A stretch of DNA of 49,051 bases from Candidatus Methanoperedens sp. (GCA_027460585.1 JAPZAP010000104.1:1-49051); one strand, 5' to 3'. Positions 17,122-27,408 are shown, counted from the first letter of the stretch. A program made the numbers and translations. The notes: generated from the letters alone by a model not told the origin.

Positions 17122-18273
17122 ATGAATGATAGCGAAAAGAATGCTGATGAGATATTGCCGCAAGCTGATGCCTTGTTCCAGAGCCTTTTTGATTTGGCTC
17201 CTGATGCAATAATTGTATTAAACAATACAGGGCTCATATTGCAGGCAAACGCACGGGCTGAGAAAATATTTGGCTATATAAAAAAAGAACTAATCGGTAA
17301 ACCGGTTGATATCCTGATACCCGAACGGTTCAGGAAAAGCCATGATGAACACGTGAAAAATTATGTACAAAATCCCCGTAAACGCTTCATGGGAGAGGAG
17401 CTTGGATTGTACGGCCTGCGAAAGGATGGTACTGAATTTCCCGTTGATATAGCACTCAGTTATGTGTCGACAAAAGATGGCATTATAATTTCAAGTATTG
17501 TCCGGGATATCACACAACACAAACAGATGGAAGAAGCGATTCGAGTGAGCGAGGAAAAATTCCGCAGGATCTTTGAGAATGCTGCCGAAGGGATTTTCCA
17601 GATATCTACGGATTGGCGCATACTTGCGGCAAATCCTGCTTGTGTGAACCTCCTGGGTTACGCTTCCTCCGAGGAACTTATTGCAGGCGTCCCCGACGTT
17701 CGGAAATTATACGCAGAACCCGGAAGACGCCTGCATCTTTTGCGAATGATCAAGGAAAAGGGCTTAGTTTCTGATTTTGAAGCTGTTGTCAGTAGAAAGG
17801 ATGGAAGCAAGATATGGGTTTCAATAAATGCCCATGCATTGAGAGATACGAATGATAATATCATTGGTCTTGAAGGCATGGTAATTGATATAACCCGTCG
17901 CAAGCGAGCCCAGAAGAATTTCCAGATGCTGATAGACGGGACTCCGGATGCAATTATTGCGATCGAGAGGAATTCCAATATACTTCTTATCAATTCAAAA
18001 ACTGAAAAATTATTTGGATATAACAGACTGGAATTGTTGGGGCGTCCTTATGATATCCTCATACCAATGCGATACCGGAAGAAACATGTTGAATATTGCA
18101 TGAGTTATTTTGAAAATCCATCAACAAAAATAATGGCTCTTCATCTAAGTTCTGTTGCAAAGTGCAAGGATGGCAGTGAATTCCCGGTGGAGATCAATAT
18201 GAGTCCCGTGGAAACTGATGAGGGGATAATTGCTGTAATTGATATTCGCGATATCTCGGAGAAAAAGGAATAA
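17122..18273 (+). CDS. Triple-PAS-domain sensor protein without an output domain
   Basis: 383 residues containing three PAS domains at about 22-135, 145-265 and 270-383. The first and third are close copies (PDAIIVLNNTG..ANARAEKIFGY..LIPERFRKSH versus PDAIIAIERNSN..NSKTEKLFGY..LIPMRYRKKH). Linkers such as 'RDITQHKQMEEAI' are typical of signalling PAS proteins. The protein ends right after the third PAS ('IDIRDISEKKE') without HisKA, HATPase, GGDEF or other output, so it must act by binding a partner or as a decoy. A GGGAG ribosome-binding site precedes the start. It is monocistronic. Confidence 0.85.
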   Translation: MNDSEKNADEILPQADALFQSLFDLAPDAIIVLNNTGLILQANARAEKIFGYIKKELIGKPVDILIPERFRKSHDEHVKNYVQNPRKRFMGEELGLYGLRKDGTEFPVDIALSYVSTKDGIIISSIVRDITQHKQMEEAIRVSEEKFRRIFENAAEGIFQISTDWRILAANPACVNLLGYASSEELIAGVPDVRKLYAEPGRRLHLLRMIKEKGLVSDFEAVVSRKDGSKIWVSINAHALRDTNDNIIGLEGMVIDITRRKRAQKNFQMLIDGTPDAIIAIERNSNILLINSKTEKLFGYNRLELLGRPYDILIPMRYRKKHVEYCMSYFENPSTKIMALHLSSVAKCKDGSEFPVEINMSPVETDEGIIAVIDIRDISEKKE

Positions 18274-18592
18274 AAAATTCAGGGTCAGTTTCGTTCTGAG
18301 ATGCTTAGAATAATAACTTATTCAATTATTGCTCCAATTATATCAGCCATTTAACTATTTTCACAGACATCTGAGTGTTTAGATGGAATATTTTAATAAT
18401 TGGGTTATTTTTTAAACCTTTTATTCATAAAAGTATTTTAGTAAAGGATTAAAAAATAAAATAATCTCATATAAACCTTAAAAACCCAAAAACCTTGAAA
18501 AACTCTCAGCATCCTTAAATCAAAAATTGTCATACCTTTTGCATTGTGCTAAGATGCATTATTGCATCTCAAGCAGATATAGGTGAAAAAGA
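18274..18592. promoter_or_regulatory. Intergenic region with two small perfect palindromes
   Basis: No gene is seen. CTTTTAT-TC-ATAAAAG occupies 18418-18433 and AGATGCA-TTAT-TGCATCT occupies 18552-18569, the second 23 bases before the next start codon. They could be regulator sites or mRNA leader hairpins for the Ig-like protein gene. A Shine-Dalgarno AGGTG sits at about 18581. Confidence 0.4.
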
Positions 18593-19588
18593 ATGAAAAA
18601 AATAAAACAAATGAACACTAAATTGAAAATCGGGATGCTACTCTTAATAGTGGCTCTGGTAATTGTGCCGGGAGCATCAGCGGTTTCCAGTTATGTAACA
18701 CCTCTAAATACTTTGTACGGGCCTGGCCTTTCATGTGGAACATGCCATGTCAATCCAGCAGGAGGAGGCTCAAGGAATGCCTACGGCAGTGCATTTTCAA
18801 CTGCAATGAAGGGGGGATTAACTGTAACACAGGCATTGACCTCTATAGGTTCCCCTTCAGGAGTAACTACACCAACTTCGACCTCAACACCTGTACTGAA
18901 AACCATAACGGTCTCTCCCGTAAGAGCATCGAAATTAGTGGGTGCAACACAGACCTTTACGGCGGCAGGTTCAGACCAGAACGGAGGATCCATATTGATT
19001 AGCCCTGCAACGGTTTGGAGCAGCACCAATACCACAGTTGGAACAATCGATTCGTCAGGTATGTTTACAGCACTTGAACCAGGAATAACAACTATAATCG
19101 CCACAAATGGAACTGATGGAACCGTCATCGGAATGGCAAGCGCAACTGTAATAGCTCCGGGAGATCTGGGAGTGACAACCATAAAGGTTTCACCTTCAAC
19201 CAGGTCGCTGGCAGTTAACGGCACACAAATCTTTACAGCAACTGCATTTGACCAGCTGGGAAACGTTATCGCGGCAATATTTTCATGGGTGAGCAACAAC
19301 CCGGCTGTTGGTACCATTGATTCCACAGGCAAGTTCACGGCATTATCAGCAGGAACTACCACTATCTCAGCAGCAAATGGAACCACCATTGGTAGTGCAA
19401 TCGTTTCAGTGGGAACAGCACCTGTAGGCCATAATGGCACGCATGAGCAGGAAGAGAACGAGCAACAGGACGAGCAAGAGCATACCAGCAGACAAGCACA
19501 TAACAACACGAAAGAGCATACCGACATACACAAGCATATCAATACACAAAGGCACACAGAGACAACCGGCAAGAACGAAAATGACTAA
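18593..19588 (+). CDS. Secreted protein with one CxxCH haem site, two Ig-like (Big_2) domains and a His-rich tail
   Basis: 331 residues. The signal peptide ends near 'VPGASA' (residue about 30). One CxxCH motif (GLSCGTCHVNPAGGG, near residue 48) could bind a single c-type haem. Two bacterial Ig-like domains follow (about 100-195 and 200-285), each with the pattern 'T..VSP...L.VG.TQ.FTA.....G...' and 'GTIDS.G.FTAL..GTTTI.A.NGT'. The last ~50 residues are very polar (Glu, Gln, His, Thr, Asn, Lys) with repeated H-x-n spacing, suggesting metal or mineral binding. There is no C-terminal anchor. Its role may be as an extracellular electron-transfer accessory; this is inference. Confidence 0.8.
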   Translation: MKKIKQMNTKLKIGMLLLIVALVIVPGASAVSSYVTPLNTLYGPGLSCGTCHVNPAGGGSRNAYGSAFSTAMKGGLTVTQALTSIGSPSGVTTPTSTSTPVLKTITVSPVRASKLVGATQTFTAAGSDQNGGSILISPATVWSSTNTTVGTIDSSGMFTALEPGITTIIATNGTDGTVIGMASATVIAPGDLGVTTIKVSPSTRSLAVNGTQIFTATAFDQLGNVIAAIFSWVSNNPAVGTIDSTGKFTALSAGTTTISAANGTTIGSAIVSVGTAPVGHNGTHEQEENEQQDEQEHTSRQAHNNTKEHTDIHKHINTQRHTETTGKNEND

Positions 19589-19689
19589 TAAAAGGATGAT
19601 TAATCTTCAATACTAGATTTAATCAACCTTTCTTTTTTTATTTTTCCAGTAATACCCTTTGATGAAAAATCATTTTTGTTTTTACTAAT

Positions 19690-20298
19690 TTAATGTGCCG
19701 TGGGAACAGGAACCTCAGCCTCTGGAAACAATTTTTTGGATTTCATGAAATCTCTTGCATTCTTGATAGCCGTTGAATATACGAACATCCACCCCTCATT
19801 GATAAATATCGTTCCATCCCGGATCGTTTCATTACTGAGTGTCTCGACCCCGAATTCCATCAATAACTGGATGGTGGCAATGCAGGCTGCCGAATATTCA
19901 TCGATGTCCATGGATTCTGTGGTAATATCATGAAGCAGCATCTTAAAAAGGCTCCTGAATTTATTTGAAGGTATGAATTGTTTATCGCCAATTTTTACCA
20001 TAGCATTTATCTGAGAAAGATCTGAGATCAGTTTGTTGATCTTGTCTTCACTCCAGTGTTCCGTAGGAGAATCGGTGAGCTCATATTCAGCCCAGACATT
20101 CTTTAGATGTTCATCGATTTTATCCTTTTTCTCAACCCTCTTTAAAGCATATTCAGAAGATTTCAATTCCGGTATGGTTGAAACATAAAGCCTGAAGAGA
20201 TTCCTGAGTTTCTCACCGTCTTCCCCCTCCACGACCCGCATTTTCTTGAGTATCTCATACTCAAGATCATTAAGGGTTACTACAAGGTCTTTTGGCAT
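19690..20298 (-). CDS. Conserved hypothetical protein
   Basis: 202 residues from ATG 20298 (MPKDLVVTLNDLEYEILKKMR); an in-frame TTG at 20313 is a weaker alternative, and an AGGA box precedes the ATG. It looks like a soluble, helical, charged protein. No transmembrane segment, cysteine cluster or enzyme motif is visible. It is followed on the same strand side by no close partner; the upstream neighbour at 20379 is 80 bases away and may share transcription. No function can be assigned. Confidence 0.6.
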   Translation of the reverse strand: MPKDLVVTLNDLEYEILKKMRVVEGEDGEKLRNLFRLYVSTIPELKSSEYALKRVEKKDKIDEHLKNVWAEYELTDSPTEHWSEDKINKLISDLSQINAMVKIGDKQFIPSNKFRSLFKMLLHDITTESMDIDEYSAACIATIQLLMEFGVETLSNETIRDGTIFINEGWMFVYSTAIKNARDFMKSKKLFPEAEVPVPTAH

Positions 20299-20378
20299 TT
20301 TATTCCTGACCAAAATCTAACCGTTCTTCGCAATTTGACATGATAGTTCATATTTATAAATATTATATCCCACCATAC

Positions 20379-20756
20379 TCATTCAAATAGCTCCGCAACA
20401 AAGATGCACTCATTTTGGCCCTCAAGGATGCATTCGCCGCTTTTTCTGCAATAAAATCTCGGATCGACATGTTTCTTTGATATGCCTCCGAAAAACCCTC
20501 TCAAAATATCGCAGTACCTGCATTTTTTGCCAGAAATAGGCAGACCTTTTACATGAAATGTGATCTTTTTTTCTGTTATTTCTATCGAAGTGGTGATCCC
20601 TTCCTTAGCAAACGCAATATTAATATCTTCAATTTTCAGGGTTCTTATACTGAGGGCTGCCTGTTCCCCCGCTTCAAACATCAGTACAGTGTTGGCTGCC
20701 TCAGTAACAATATTATTGCAGACCTCAACATATGATTCCAGAAATCTCCTGAACAA
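20379..20756 (-). CDS. Small protein resembling the C-terminal part of a V4R/hydrocarbon-binding-like domain
   Basis: 125 residues. The C-terminal half has a cysteine arrangement, 'CRYCDILRGFFGG', 'FYCRKSGECILEGQNECIF', close to the metal site of V4R (4-vinyl reductase-like) proteins that sense small molecules. The frame opens only with TTG 20756 immediately after an in-frame TAA, with no ATG near. The gene may therefore use TTG or be an N-terminally shortened copy. Sense of the match is moderate and the ligand is unknown. Confidence 0.55.
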   Translation of the reverse strand: MFRRFLESYVEVCNNIVTEAANTVLMFEAGEQAALSIRTLKIEDINIAFAKEGITTSIEITEKKITFHVKGLPISGKKCRYCDILRGFFGGISKKHVDPRFYCRKSGECILEGQNECIFVAELFE

Positions 20757-20881
20757 TTATTCACGCCCTTTATTTCTATAATAATAGTCGAATTGCATTC
20801 CTAATAAGGCTTTCTCTTATTGTCTCTTAAGCCTGAATTAAGAATAACTTTTAATATCCGTATCCCCATTTTACCCCCAAG

Positions 20882-21766
20882 ATGCTAAAACGTGAAGATA
20901 TACTCATAGAAGCGCTCCCGTATATTCGTGATTTCCATGACTCGATGATGCTGATCAAGATGGGAGGACATGCCATTGTCAACCCGGAAATAATGGAGAA
21001 AATAGTTCAGGATATCGTGCTTCTCAAATTTGTGGGCATCCACCCGGTTATAGTGCATGGGGGCGGACCTGAGATCACAGACAAGATGGAACGGATGGGA
21101 AAAAAGGCTGAATTCGTTGCGGGATTAAGGGTCACGGATGATGAGACCATGGAGATCGCAAGGATGGTTCTTGTAGGAAATGTTAACAGTAAAATAGTTT
21201 CACTTATCAGCAAGCATGGAGGGAAAGGTATAGGATTGTCGGGTAGCGATGGCAGGCTTATCGTAGCAAAAAAACTTGCGCTAAAGAAAGTAACCGTGGG
21301 CGGGATTGAGAAAATGATAGACCTTGGCTGGGTAGGTGAAACAGAGTCTATCAATCCTGAAGTGGTCATGATACTTGCAGGTAAAGGATATATCCCGGTC
21401 ATTTCACCGATCGCCACGGATGAAAAAGGAAATGATCTTAATGTGAATGCAGATACCGTTGCGGGAGATATCGCATCTGCCATCGGGGCAAGGAAACTTG
21501 TTTCATTAACTGATGTGCCTGGCGTACTCCGTGACCAGAAAGATCCGAAAACCCGCATTTCAAGGATTGCATTTGATGAAATAGAACAACTTATTGCCGA
21601 TAACATCATTAGCGGCGGCATGATACCCAAGATCATGTCAAGTGCTGCCGCGCTAAAAGGCGGTGTGAGCCAGGTACACATTATAGATGGTGGAAGCCCG
21701 CATTCCCTGCTTATCGAATTGTTCACGAATGAAGGCATCGGCACGATGATATATAATAAAGAGTGA
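20882..21766 (+). CDS. argB: Acetylglutamate kinase
   Basis: 294 residues, typical for ArgB. It phosphorylates N-acetylglutamate in arginine synthesis. Signatures are the Lys/Gly loop 'MLIKMGGHAIVN', 'VIVHGGGPEI', 'GLRVTDDETMEIARMVLVGNVN' and 'NVNADTVAGDIASAIGARKLVSLTDVPGV', followed by 'SGGMIPKIMSSAAALKGGV'. A TATA element CTTTTAATATCC about 28 bases upstream of ATG 20882 suggests a leaderless start. It heads a probable operon with a small membrane protein and ABCE1. Confidence 0.95.
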   Translation: MLKREDILIEALPYIRDFHDSMMLIKMGGHAIVNPEIMEKIVQDIVLLKFVGIHPVIVHGGGPEITDKMERMGKKAEFVAGLRVTDDETMEIARMVLVGNVNSKIVSLISKHGGKGIGLSGSDGRLIVAKKLALKKVTVGGIEKMIDLGWVGETESINPEVVMILAGKGYIPVISPIATDEKGNDLNVNADTVAGDIASAIGARKLVSLTDVPGVLRDQKDPKTRISRIAFDEIEQLIADNIISGGMIPKIMSSAAALKGGVSQVHIIDGGSPHSLLIELFTNEGIGTMIYNKE

Positions 21767-21772
21767 ATTATT

Positions 21773-22120
21773 TTGACTGAAAAAGAATCAAATACAGAAT
21801 CAATTAAAGAAATAGTAGTTATTCCCAAAACTCCTGCTGAGAAAAAGCGATTATTGATAGAAGGGATAAAAAAAACCGTTGTCCCTGCGTTCATAAGTGT
21901 GTTTTTTGCAGTTGTATTCTTCGTTAAATTCGGGAATGCCTCCGGAATTGCATGGTTTTCAGTATTTTTACTGGTCCTTCTTGTTTCATATTATATCCAG
22001 AAATTGATTTATCCAACACTTGGCGTACAGGTGAAGGACTTTGAAATAAAAGACTGGTTTTATGTGGAAATCCTCGTTGTAATATATTTCTTGGTGTTCT
22101 GGACGCTTTTATTGAATTAA
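21773..22120 (+). CDS. Small three-helix membrane protein, possibly archaeal EMC6-like
   Basis: 115 residues starting at TTG 21773, six bases after the argB stop; no ATG is available near it. A charged cytoplasmic-looking N-terminus of about 30 residues precedes three hydrophobic segments (about 37-53, 58-76 and 95-113). The charged C-terminal loop 'QVKDFEIKDWFYVEIL' and size recall the archaeal EMC6-type membrane-insertase component. The match is from general appearance, not alignment. It sits between argB and ABCE1. Confidence 0.6.
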   Translation: MTEKESNTESIKEIVVIPKTPAEKKRLLIEGIKKTVVPAFISVFFAVVFFVKFGNASGIAWFSVFLLVLLVSYYIQKLIYPTLGVQVKDFEIKDWFYVEILVVIYFLVFWTLLLN

Positions 22121-22132
22121 TAAGGTGTTATT

Positions 22133-23899
22133 ATGCGACTTGCTGTTTTAGACCGCGACAGGTGCCAGCCAAAGATGTGCGGGCTCCAGTGCATTAAATT
22201 CTGCCCGAGGGTAAGGACTGGAGACGAGACTATAGTTTTAGGAGATGATGAAAAACCTGTAATTTCTGAGGAATTATGCGCAGGATGCGGAATTTGTGTC
22301 AACCGATGTCCTTTCGGTTCAATTATGATCATAAGCCTTCCTGAAAAACTTGAAGAGGCGACACACAGGTATGGCAAGAACGGGTTTTCGCTATATGGTC
22401 TTCCTGTGCCGACTGTGGGAAAGGTCACTGGTATCCTTGGGCCTAACGGTATTGGAAAAAGCACGGCTATAAACATACTTTCAGGAACATTGAAGCCCAA
22501 TCTGGGACGTGGGAGGATCGGGTGGGAAGAGATACTTGAATATTATTCAGGAAGCATTATTCATGATTATCTTCTTAATGTTTCACAGAAAAAAGTCAAG
22601 ACCTCGCAAAAACCACAATATGTTGATATGATCCCCAAGAAATTCAAAGGGAGCGTATCCCAGTTATTGTCAAAAACAGATGAAAGGGGGATCCTCAAGG
22701 AACTTATCACCAAACTGGATATTTCAGATATCATCGAGCATAAGATCGAAGAATTAAGCGGCGGTGAACTCCAGAGAGTGGCGCTTGCGGCATGCGTGGC
22801 GCGAGATGCTGATTTCTATTTTATTGATGAAATAAGCCCTTATCTTGATATTTACCAGAGAATTAAAGCAGCACAGTTGATCAGGGAACTTGCAGTGGAT
22901 AAAGCCGTGATGGTTGTGGAACATGACCTTGCCATCCTTGACCTTCTTGCTGATGTTGTCCATGTCGCATACGGAACGCCAGGCGCTTTCGGTGTGATAA
23001 CCCATCCCAAAGGAGTGCGCGTCGGGATAAACGAATATTTGAAAGGATTCCTGCGCGAGGAAAATGTGCGCATCAGGACTGAAGCCATAAAATTCGATGT
23101 GCATGCGCCCCAGACTACGAAGGAAATATCAAATCTTTTGAAATTCGGGAAATTCGAAAAGAAATACGAGGGAGGATTTGAGCTCGTTGCAAATGGCGGT
23201 GACATACGAAAAAGCGAAGTAACAGGAATAGTAGGACCAAATGGTATTGGGAAATCCACTTTCGTAAAGATACTGGCAGGTGAGTTCGAACCGACAGTGG
23301 GTAAGCTGGAAATGAAGATCAAAGTTTCTTACAAACCACAATATATCAAGGCTGAAGACCCGATCCTGGTTTCCGATTACCTGCAGTCACTCAGTAAACA
23401 GGTGGGCACGAGTTATTACGAGACCGAAATCATCAGGCCGCTGCAGCTTGAAAGATTGATGAAACAGAAGCTTGATGACTTAAGCGGCGGGGAACTCCAG
23501 AGAGTTGCAATAGCAGCATGTCTCTCGCGAACGGCAGACCTGTATCTCCTTGATGAACCCTCGGCGCATCTTGACGTTGAGCAAAGAGTGCTTGCCACGA
23601 AAGTGATCCGGCGCTTTGCCGAGAACAATAAGGTTACTGCGATGGTTGTTGACCACGATATTTACATGATCGATATGCTCAGTGACAGGCTTCTTGTTTT
23701 TGAAGGTGAGCCTATGAAAAGAGGAGAAGTGCACGGGCCTTTTGACATGCGCCAGGGCATGAACAGGTTCCTTAAAGGCATCGGGATAACCTTCAGGCGC
23801 GATGAGGAGACAAAGAGACCCAGGGTCAATAAGCTTGATTCACAGCTTGACAGGACACAGAAGTCGGAAGGGGAGTATTATTATAGTGTGGAGAAGTAG
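22133..23899 (+). CDS. Ribosome recycling ATPase ABCE1 (RNase L inhibitor homologue, RLI)
   Basis: 588 residues, full length. The N-terminal Fe-S domain has C11, C16, C20, C24 and C49, C52, C55, C59, two [4Fe-4S] clusters. Two ABC cassettes follow: Walker A GPNGIGKST near residue 103 and again near 367, each with an LSGGELQRVA signature. ABCE1 splits ribosomes after termination or Pelota-driven rescue, and a Pelota gene lies about 5 kb downstream. It begins 12 bases after the small membrane protein gene and probably shares its transcript. Confidence 0.97.
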   Translation: MRLAVLDRDRCQPKMCGLQCIKFCPRVRTGDETIVLGDDEKPVISEELCAGCGICVNRCPFGSIMIISLPEKLEEATHRYGKNGFSLYGLPVPTVGKVTGILGPNGIGKSTAINILSGTLKPNLGRGRIGWEEILEYYSGSIIHDYLLNVSQKKVKTSQKPQYVDMIPKKFKGSVSQLLSKTDERGILKELITKLDISDIIEHKIEELSGGELQRVALAACVARDADFYFIDEISPYLDIYQRIKAAQLIRELAVDKAVMVVEHDLAILDLLADVVHVAYGTPGAFGVITHPKGVRVGINEYLKGFLREENVRIRTEAIKFDVHAPQTTKEISNLLKFGKFEKKYEGGFELVANGGDIRKSEVTGIVGPNGIGKSTFVKILAGEFEPTVGKLEMKIKVSYKPQYIKAEDPILVSDYLQSLSKQVGTSYYETEIIRPLQLERLMKQKLDDLSGGELQRVAIAACLSRTADLYLLDEPSAHLDVEQRVLATKVIRRFAENNKVTAMVVDHDIYMIDMLSDRLLVFEGEPMKRGEVHGPFDMRQGMNRFLKGIGITFRRDEETKRPRVNKLDSQLDRTQKSEGEYYYSVEK

Positions 23900-24000
23900 G
23901 CTTGGGCTTCTGTAATCTTTGTTGGTAGCCATCTTATACAAAATCAAATGAAAAGATATTAATTCATAAAAAATAAGTAATGAAAAACAGAGGATATTAA

Positions 24001-24351
24001 ATGGAGAATTTGTCATTGATCTCATTGAAAGCCGGTAGTTCTATAGTCCTTGGATTGATCGGGCTTTATTTAGTCATAAGAATATGGACGAAATGGCAAA
24101 TAATGGATCTTGATATTATCAAAGCTCGCGTTTTTCTTAACAGGAAGTTCCTGATAAAGAACTGGCTATATACTTTTTTATCAGGCGCCTCCCTGGTAAC
24201 GCACCAATTCCTGGATTTATCTGTTTCAATGAATTATCTCGAAAACACGCTTTTAATCGAGACATTATCAAGCTTCTCTGTTTTAATGGCTCTTGGCTTT
24301 CTCGTCCTGCTGGCCTTTGAATGGTATGTAATGTTGCTTCAAAAAAAATAA
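24001..24351 (+). CDS. Small membrane protein of unknown function
   Basis: 116 residues with three hydrophobic segments (about 9-27, 55-75 and 89-112) and a basic stretch between the first two. A GAGGAT ribosome-binding site stands 5 bases before ATG 24001. It ends 6 bases from the convergent valS stop. No family is recognised. Confidence 0.65.
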   Translation: MENLSLISLKAGSSIVLGLIGLYLVIRIWTKWQIMDLDIIKARVFLNRKFLIKNWLYTFLSGASLVTHQFLDLSVSMNYLENTLLIETLSSFSVLMALGFLVLLAFEWYVMLLQKK

Positions 24352-24357
24352 AAACCT

Positions 24358-26916
24358 TTATCGCACGATCACGATCGTTGAGTTTCCCACTTCCAGGATA
24401 TCTACTGCTTTACCTTTCAGCAGCCTTTCCTTTTCAACCGTGAAACAGGATGAGTCAAGAGTTATCTCTTCACCTTCAACCTGAAGGGTAATGCTTCCGG
24501 CGCAGGCAAGATTCAAATCAGCATTGACAAGCGCCTCTGCAATGGATTTTGCCCTGTTCCTGTAAGTCTTGCCAAGCACCTTCATATTTGGTTTTATCTG
24601 CTTTGCAACCATTTCAAAATCCGGCACACCGGATTTTAGTTTGATTGTTGAATTAGAAGCTCCGGCGATATCTGATGCATCCGTGATAGTGGAATATATC
24701 TCTATTTCGTTAAGCGGGGCATTCAGGGGCATTCCATTTTCTGCTTTATAACGCCTGATAGCGGAAGTCATCTCTTTTATCAATTCACCTGTTGATTCAG
24801 CATCAGCATCAATAAGAGATTCATTAACCTGTGGCCATGGCTGGAGATGAATGCTTTCCTGCTTTATGTGTGAATATATCTCTTCGGAAAAATACGGAAG
24901 GAACGGTGCAAGAAGCTTTGAGATGGTTTCAATGGCCACAAAAAGCGTGTATTGTGCTGCTTGCTTTCCTTTCCCGTCCTCCCCGTAAAGCCTCGATTTT
25001 GCAAGTTCAATATAATTATCCGCAAGGATATCCCATGCAAATCCCCTGATAGCCTTGAAAGTCTCATCGAACTGGTATGCATCCATCTTTTCGGTGGTCT
25101 CTTTTACGAGCCTGTTCAATTTGCTAATGAGCCACAGGTCAATGGGTGTAAAGGATGCAGGCTTTTCCGAAATATGGGGAAGCGAGAACCTCACGATACT
25201 CCACATTTTCTGTAAGAAGCGCGATCCTGCGACCACATCCTTCCATAAGAAAATAATATCAGAGCCAGTCGTCCCGCCGATGGCAGCCCATTGCCTGAAT
25301 GCATCAGCGCCATGCTTTGTGATAACTTCTTCCGGAATCACGAAGTTGTCGCGGGATTTGCTCATCTTGTGGCCGTCTTCGCCCAGCACCATGCCATTCA
25401 AGAGGATAGTATCCCAGGGCCTCTTATCAAGAAGTGCTTTTGATCTCAGGATGGTATAAAAAGACCATGTCCGGATAATATCATACCCCTGGGGACGAAG
25501 CTGCGCCGGAAGAAGAAGCGGATGATCGCTTAGCCAGCCTGACACATGAAGAGCGGATATGGATGAATCCATCCATGTGTCAAGGACATCCGCTTCTCCC
25601 CTGAATTCCGAGGAACCGCATTCACAGGCTTCGAGGGGCTGTGTTTGTGTTGGATCAAGGGGAAGCCATTCCTCTTTTGCGACTTTTGTTTTTCCGCAGC
25701 TTGTGCAATACCAGGCAGGAATTGGAGTTGCAAAGATCCTCTGCCTTGAGATACACCAGTCCCATTCCATAGTTCCTGTCCAGTTCTCAAGCCTGACTTT
25801 CATATAATCGGGAACCCAGGTGACCTCGTTAGCGGTATTCAGGATATCATCCTGCTTTATCTTAACAAACCACTGTCTCTCGGAGAGTATTTCAATTACT
25901 GTTTTGCAGCGCCAGCAAAGTCCCACGTTCTGGGGCAGTTCTTCCTGTTTGTACAGAATCCCGCTTTCCTTCATATCCGCGATTATGGCTTTCTTGCATT
26001 CCGTTGTGCTCATCCCTTTGTATTTTCCTGCAAGTTCTGTCATCTTTCCGGTCTTATCAATCGCTTTTCGAAGCGGGAGGCTGTGCTCGACCCACCATCG
26101 CACATCCTGCTTGTCGCCGAACGTGCATATCATAACGACGCCTGTACCGAATGTGGGGTCAACGTTCTTATCTGAGATGACTTTGACATTGTGACCAAAA
26201 ACAGGGACTTTTAATTCGGTATTCACATAGCTATTATATCTTTCATCATCGGGATTTACTGCCACAGCAACACATGCTGCAAGCAGTTCAGGTCTTGTGG
26301 TTGCGATCTTGAGTTTGTCAAAATTAAGATAATTCAAGGCAGTGCTTCGTGAATCATATTCCACTTCTGCAAAAGCGATAGCAGTCTCACATCGCGGGCA
26401 CCAGTTCACAGGATGGTTCTGCTGGTAGATCATGCCGCTGTTGTGCATCTGGACGAATGAGCGCTGGGTTTTCCCGAAATAAGCAGGCTCCATCGTTATG
26501 TATTCATTGCTCCAGTCGATAGAAAAACCAAGGCGCCTGAGGCTTTTTCTCATGCGGGTGATGTTTGTTTCAGTCAGTTCCACGCACAAGCGCCGGAATT
26601 CCTCCCTCGATACCTGGCTTTTAGTGATGCCGTGTTTTTCCTCCACTTTCACTTCAGTTGGAAGACCATGGCAGTCCCAGCCTTCGGGAAACATCACATT
26701 ATAACCGCGCATCCGCTTGTAGCGCGCCACAAAGTCTATATAACACCAGTTAAGGGCATTGCCGATATGGAAATTCCCGGTCGGATATGGCGGAGGCGTG
26801 TCGATTATGAACTGGGGCTTCTGTGAGTCCCAGTCGAAATAATACATGGAATCCTGCCATGTGTTCATCCATTTTTCTTCAAGTGTGTTATGATCGTATT
26901 CTTTCGGGAGTTCCAT
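24358..26916 (-). CDS. valS: Valyl-tRNA synthetase
   Basis: 852 residues, a class I aminoacyl-tRNA synthetase. The HIGH motif appears as '[13 protein letters not shown]' (residues 46-58) and the KMSKS loop as '[10 protein letters not shown]'. The editing domain lies between them, and zinc-ribbon cysteines are visible in 'CPRC', 'CWRC' and 'CTSCGK..CECGS'. The anticodon-binding region and a lysine-rich C-terminal part complete it. It is monocistronic and convergent with the membrane protein gene at 24001. Confidence 0.97.
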   Translation of the reverse strand: MELPKEYDHNTLEEKWMNTWQDSMYYFDWDSQKPQFIIDTPPPYPTGNFHIGNALNWCYIDFVARYKRMRGYNVMFPEGWDCHGLPTEVKVEEKHGITKSQVSREEFRRLCVELTETNITRMRKSLRRLGFSIDWSNEYITMEPAYFGKTQRSFVQMHNSGMIYQQNHPVNWCPRCETAIAFAEVEYDSRSTALNYLNFDKLKIATTRPELLAACVAVAVNPDDERYNSYVNTELKVPVFGHNVKVISDKNVDPTFGTGVVMICTFGDKQDVRWWVEHSLPLRKAIDKTGKMTELAGKYKGMSTTECKKAIIADMKESGILYKQEELPQNVGLCWRCKTVIEILSERQWFVKIKQDDILNTANEVTWVPDYMKVRLENWTGTMEWDWCISRQRIFATPIPAWYCTSCGKTKVAKEEWLPLDPTQTQPLEACECGSSEFRGEADVLDTWMDSSISALHVSGWLSDHPLLLPAQLRPQGYDIIRTWSFYTILRSKALLDKRPWDTILLNGMVLGEDGHKMSKSRDNFVIPEEVITKHGADAFRQWAAIGGTTGSDIIFLWKDVVAGSRFLQKMWSIVRFSLPHISEKPASFTPIDLWLISKLNRLVKETTEKMDAYQFDETFKAIRGFAWDILADNYIELAKSRLYGEDGKGKQAAQYTLFVAIETISKLLAPFLPYFSEEIYSHIKQESIHLQPWPQVNESLIDADAESTGELIKEMTSAIRRYKAENGMPLNAPLNEIEIYSTITDASDIAGASNSTIKLKSGVPDFEMVAKQIKPNMKVLGKTYRNRAKSIAEALVNADLNLACAGSITLQVEGEEITLDSSCFTVEKERLLKGKAVDILEVGNSTIVIVR

Positions 26917-27340
26917 AATCCGTTTTGATTATTTGCATGATTAATAGAATTATCGGTTTTATGGACTGAACTTCAAATATAGAACATAGATTATACGGAT
27001 GACACAGATGTAAGCAGACAATTTAGGATTTTAATACAATATTTTCAAGAAAAACATGTGAATAACTGTGTTAACAAAAAATAAAGCTTACCCCTTCGTT
27101 TCCACTGGAAAAATATTATAAGCAAAAATTAGGTGTTAAATGAAATAATAAACTATAAAATACATTATAATATTTAAAAAACGTATTAAAATATCTAATT
27201 ACTGAAAATAACAGACCTATTATCCTTATTTAATAAATATGTCATAAAACCATCATTTCTACTGAAAGTTTAAATACAAATAAGGACATCTATTCACGTG
27301 CGTTCACAAACATGAACAACATTTACCGAAAAGGAGACAT
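26917..27340. promoter_or_regulatory. AT-rich intergenic region with a TATA box
   Basis: No gene is seen. The stretch is strongly AT-rich at about 27080-27270. A TATA-like GTTTAAATAC lies near 27267-27276, predicting a transcript start near 27300 and a leader of about 110 bases for the gene at 27409. GTTCA-N6-TGAAC at about 27302-27317 is a small palindrome near that start. Confidence 0.45.
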
Positions 27341-27400
27341 CGGAGGGGAAATCCGCATGTGAAGCTGCCTGTCGCGATGGGCGGGCAGCACTCCAATTTT
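27341..27400 (+). ncRNA. Candidate structured 5' leader RNA
   Basis: Within the predicted leader, GCTGCCTG (27364-27371) pairs with CGGGCAGC (27382-27389). GGAG (27342-27345) can pair with CTCC (27391-27394) to close a multi-branch fold that also includes a GGA/TCC mini-hairpin. Five T follow at once, then an AAGGA ribosome-binding site and ATG 27409. This layout could be a riboswitch-like or autoregulatory element; no known RNA family is recognised. Confidence 0.4.
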
Positions 27401-27408
27401 TAAGGATT

